Source: Schistocephalus solidus (Eukaryota; Platyhelminthes; Cestoda; Diphyllobothriidea; Diphyllobothriidae). From it: a stretch of DNA of 64,000 nucleotides. The position numbers and the translations under genes are program-made. The notes under the pieces are model-generated. The model saw only the letters and a program-made list of their open reading frames with translations. It searched no databases and was not told the DNA's origin. Positions 61,448 through 64,000 of this stretch are shown here, in pieces (position 1 is the stretch's first letter; the number at the start of each line of letters is the position of its first letter). The stretch is from positions 1 to 64,000 of the forward strand of contig WEDG01002835.1 in NCBI GenBank assembly GCA_017591395.1, read 5' to 3'.

Positions 61448-63129
61448 GTAAAATAGGCGTGCCTATTTGGAGTTACCTACTTTCCCTACCTGGACCTTCT
61501 CAAAGCAGTGCGATCATCTGACTGTAACTTGGGAGAGCCAGTGATTATGTTACATTGTTAATAAAATGAAACTTAATTCAGCGTCAGCTGAATACTGTAG
61601 GTTATAGCTTGTTTGTTACATCACTCTAACTTGGTGCCGCGCGAACTGTTCCGGCTCGTGGCACATTCATCGGAAGAAATTTTTCCGCAATATACTATTT
61701 AAGATTTTACCAACTCCTCCCCCTCTTCTTCAAGCGAACCCTCCACCTTGTGAACAGTGGTCGGTCCGGGGGGCGGCTGCAGTCAACCGTGTAGTAGCCA
61801 GTTAATGACAAGCGTTCATCCTGGCGTATGTATCATCTCAGTTATTTTCAAGTCACAGTTTGTACGGTATTAAATGCTCATCCTATGCACGTGCATGCAC
61901 CATCTTTTGCTTGCCACCATTCACTCGCTCCCTCTTTATTTTTCATTTTTGTGCGGCCGATAGAAGTGGGATATAGGTTACGTACTTTTGGAGCTGGACT
62001 GTCATCCAGCTATGTTCGTGTTGAGCAAGATACATCTAAAACCCGTCTCACTACCATTCGCCGTCCGCACGCGTGTGTTTCTTCCCTCCCTGCGTACCCC
62101 ATTTTTGGTTTCCTTTCAAACATATCTTAGAGCGCTGACAGAGACAGATACTCGCTGTGCAGTTTGTGTCTGAAATTGGGTCAACAGGTCCTGTTTGAAT
62201 TAAACACAATAACTTCATCCTTTGTTCGATTTTTGTCTACTGTTCCACGCACAACAACGGATGTATTATAATTATCATGTTGTGTATGGAGGAGCGAAAA
62301 GAGTGAAAATTGAGAATCAGATGAGCTGGAAAGAGGGCTTCTTATGGTGATGCACTCGGTCAATAACTTGTCTTGAATTTCATCCTTATGCTGAAAACTG
62401 GTCTTGTGATAATGAAGGTAATCAAAAGCATTCACTTCATGCCTACTGCAGTCTCCATTACAAATTTTTTTATACCGTCATAAAACTTTACATGTAAGAT
62501 TGTGAACCTTAAATTTGGGCTTCTTGGGCGTGTACAAGCGCTAAGGTTCAGAAACCAGATGTGGTAAAGCAGGACGTCTAGATGCTTTAAGATACTGGTA
62601 TGAGATTGTTCAGGTCCTATTGGAAATCCAAAAAACGGGAAAATCGTGGTCATGCTCCCTTTGTCTTTACTACGACTTTTTCCCTGCTCTTTGCTGACTG
62701 GTGCCGCATACTATCGAGTTTCCCAAATCACTGATTGGGTGTGGAGGCTAAAGTCATACACGATCCTGCCGTCTAAGTGAGGGTTACACAAAATTCTGGT
62801 TGTTGTAGGATTTTTTTGGATCAGTAAAATTAATTAGGACGTTTACTGGAATTTACTGCGAGGAAATCAAAGGAGCAGAAGGTGTTCTGGTTGCTGTACT
62901 CCAGAACATCTCAAATTCTTCAAATTTTTTGGGTCGTTGGGGGCTGAGAATAACCGGCTGTTAGCCAGGTTGTGCTGAGTCTTTTATCGAATGCCCGGCA
63001 ACAGAGCATTAATTATAAGCTCTTGCCCATCGTCTACTGCTTTCTCTGGCGTTAGATGTTCTGCACCAAAGACTGAACGTTAAATGTACCTGAACGGAGG
63101 ACCGGTGGCCGATATACTTCCACATTGCA
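61448..63129 (+). other. Intron or intergenic sequence, no certain exon
   Basis: No conserved CCP5 continuation could be recognised. Short open frames at 61,828-62,173 and on the minus strand at 62,181-62,653 show no known motif. Confidence 0.55.
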
Positions 63130-63545
63130 AAGGTGAAATCGCGATCACTGGAACAGTAGGCTTATTAGGCTGCGCTTTCGAAATCGAACAGGATCTCATC
63201 CTCAGGAACTGTATGAGTTCAACAAAAAGTGAATATTTTTTGTAGTCGAACAATAAGAAAGGTGGAAGGTGTAGCGCCAGTGCCTGGGCTGACTTCGCTC
63301 CACTCCGTCATTGTAAAAGCAGCACAGAATGACGACTCAGCTGGCGAATACTCCAGCATAAACAGGCCGTTCGAAAAGGCGACCCACTGTCTCAAGTCGC
63401 TACGAACACGCCGAGGGAAGGCCACGAGCTCGACTTCGTGAGCACGCGGATATTGGATGCAGCTCACATCACCGTCCCTGCGCCCCCTTGCTGTTGGGCA
63501 CATGGTGAACCTCATCGAAATCAAAAGGCGAACTGCCAGATGGCA
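63130..63545. mobile_element. Dispersed repeat remnant, related to 51,010-51,420
   Basis: 63,467-63,533 (caccgtccctgcgccccctt ... ggtgaacctcatcgaaatca) is a diverged copy of 51,303-51,367. Just to its left, on the minus strand at 63,205-63,176, is a CTGAGGA...GAAA arrangement like that of mobile-element hammerheads. No protein motif is seen, so the element class is uncertain. Confidence 0.55.
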
Positions 63546-63796
63546 CTAATCCAGCCCACACACGGACACTTTACCTACCTACGCCCCCTCCCCTATGGTT
63601 AGACTACCGAAGTGTTCATTTTTGTTGCTCTCACGCAGTCTCTGGTGAAGAACTCCCATACCAGTTCGAAAGCTCAAATTAATAATCCTACTATTCCAGT
63701 AATTGCGTCTTCGTTTTCCTTGCACCGAGAATCTGGGTATCTCCTATTCACCTCTATTCATACCGTCCTATTTCTGGGGTCCATCAAGACCTGAAG

Positions 63797-63894
63797 TTCC
63801 AATCGCCTTCCGTGCGGTTCGTTATGCGGGTTTGGGACTTGACAACGTGCGAAATCCCTGGGACATTAACATCGGACTGGTTAATACATTTAAA
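63797..63894 (+). CDS. Weak candidate for a further CCP5/AGBL5 exon
   Basis: The frame reads VPIAFRAVRYAGLGLDNVRN followed by PW. The LD...NPW pattern resembles the end of the M14 domain in CCP5 (ALDMAECNPW in vertebrates). An AG at 63,795-63,796 gives the two-base start needed after the exon ending at 61,447, but it lacks a good pyrimidine tract and the similarity is short. It may be chance. Confidence 0.28.
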
Positions 63895-64000
63895 TGAACG
63901 TGTGAACAAATGAATTTGATGGGTTTCTTTTGGGCCATTGTTTGTGCCGTGGCGGATGAGGGCCTCCTCGACCTTAAAATGAGCACATACAATTCCTAAC

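Overview
The window looks like a platyhelminth (flatworm) chromosome fragment, most probably a parasitic flatworm such as a diphyllobothriid-type tapeworm. That is inferred from decayed Penelope-like retroelements with a GIY-YIG domain, an intron-rich gene with introns of 0.4-4 kb, and a SINE-like satellite resembling the schistosome Sm-alpha family. No species can be fixed from the sequence alone. There are no bacterial-style operons. The many short open frames in the first 45 kb are by-products of a tandem repeat, not genes.

Layout. (1) Positions 1 to about 44,088 are a tandem array of roughly 143 copies of a ~305 bp unit, interrupted by a 100-N assembly gap at 43,547-43,646. The sense strand of the unit is the minus strand: it carries a tRNA-like head with RNA polymerase III A and B boxes, followed about 35 nt later by a CTGATGA...GAAA core that looks like a hammerhead ribozyme. 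(2) At 44,089-45,480 five decayed units lie in the opposite orientation. (3) At about 45,690-47,580 (minus) and 47,730-48,900 (plus) are two divergently oriented, broken Penelope-like elements. (4) From 49,330 to at least 61,447, on the plus strand, are six exons of a cytosolic carboxypeptidase of the CCP5/AGBL5 type, an M14-family enzyme that removes glutamates from tubulin side chains. All zinc-binding and catalytic motifs are present. The 5' exons (N-domain start) are not visible, and the last exon is only a weak candidate near 63,797. (5) The introns hold remnants of dispersed repeats (51,010-51,420 and about 63,130-63,545).

The most interesting object is the array. The unit combines a pol III promoter head, a self-cleaving-ribozyme-like core, no TTTT run (pol III stop) on the sense strand of consensus units, and a conserved 14-16 bp palindrome. 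Together these suggest long multimeric pol III transcripts that could be cut into ~305 nt monomers, as described for schistosome Sm-alpha. The weak points are a C-A apposition at the base of stem II, an unconvincing stem I, and a competing hairpin, so activity is a hypothesis. The array also shows higher-order structure (6-unit and 20-unit spacings), subfamily blocks and an inversion, and it lies directly upstream of, or inside a 5' intron of, the carboxypeptidase gene.
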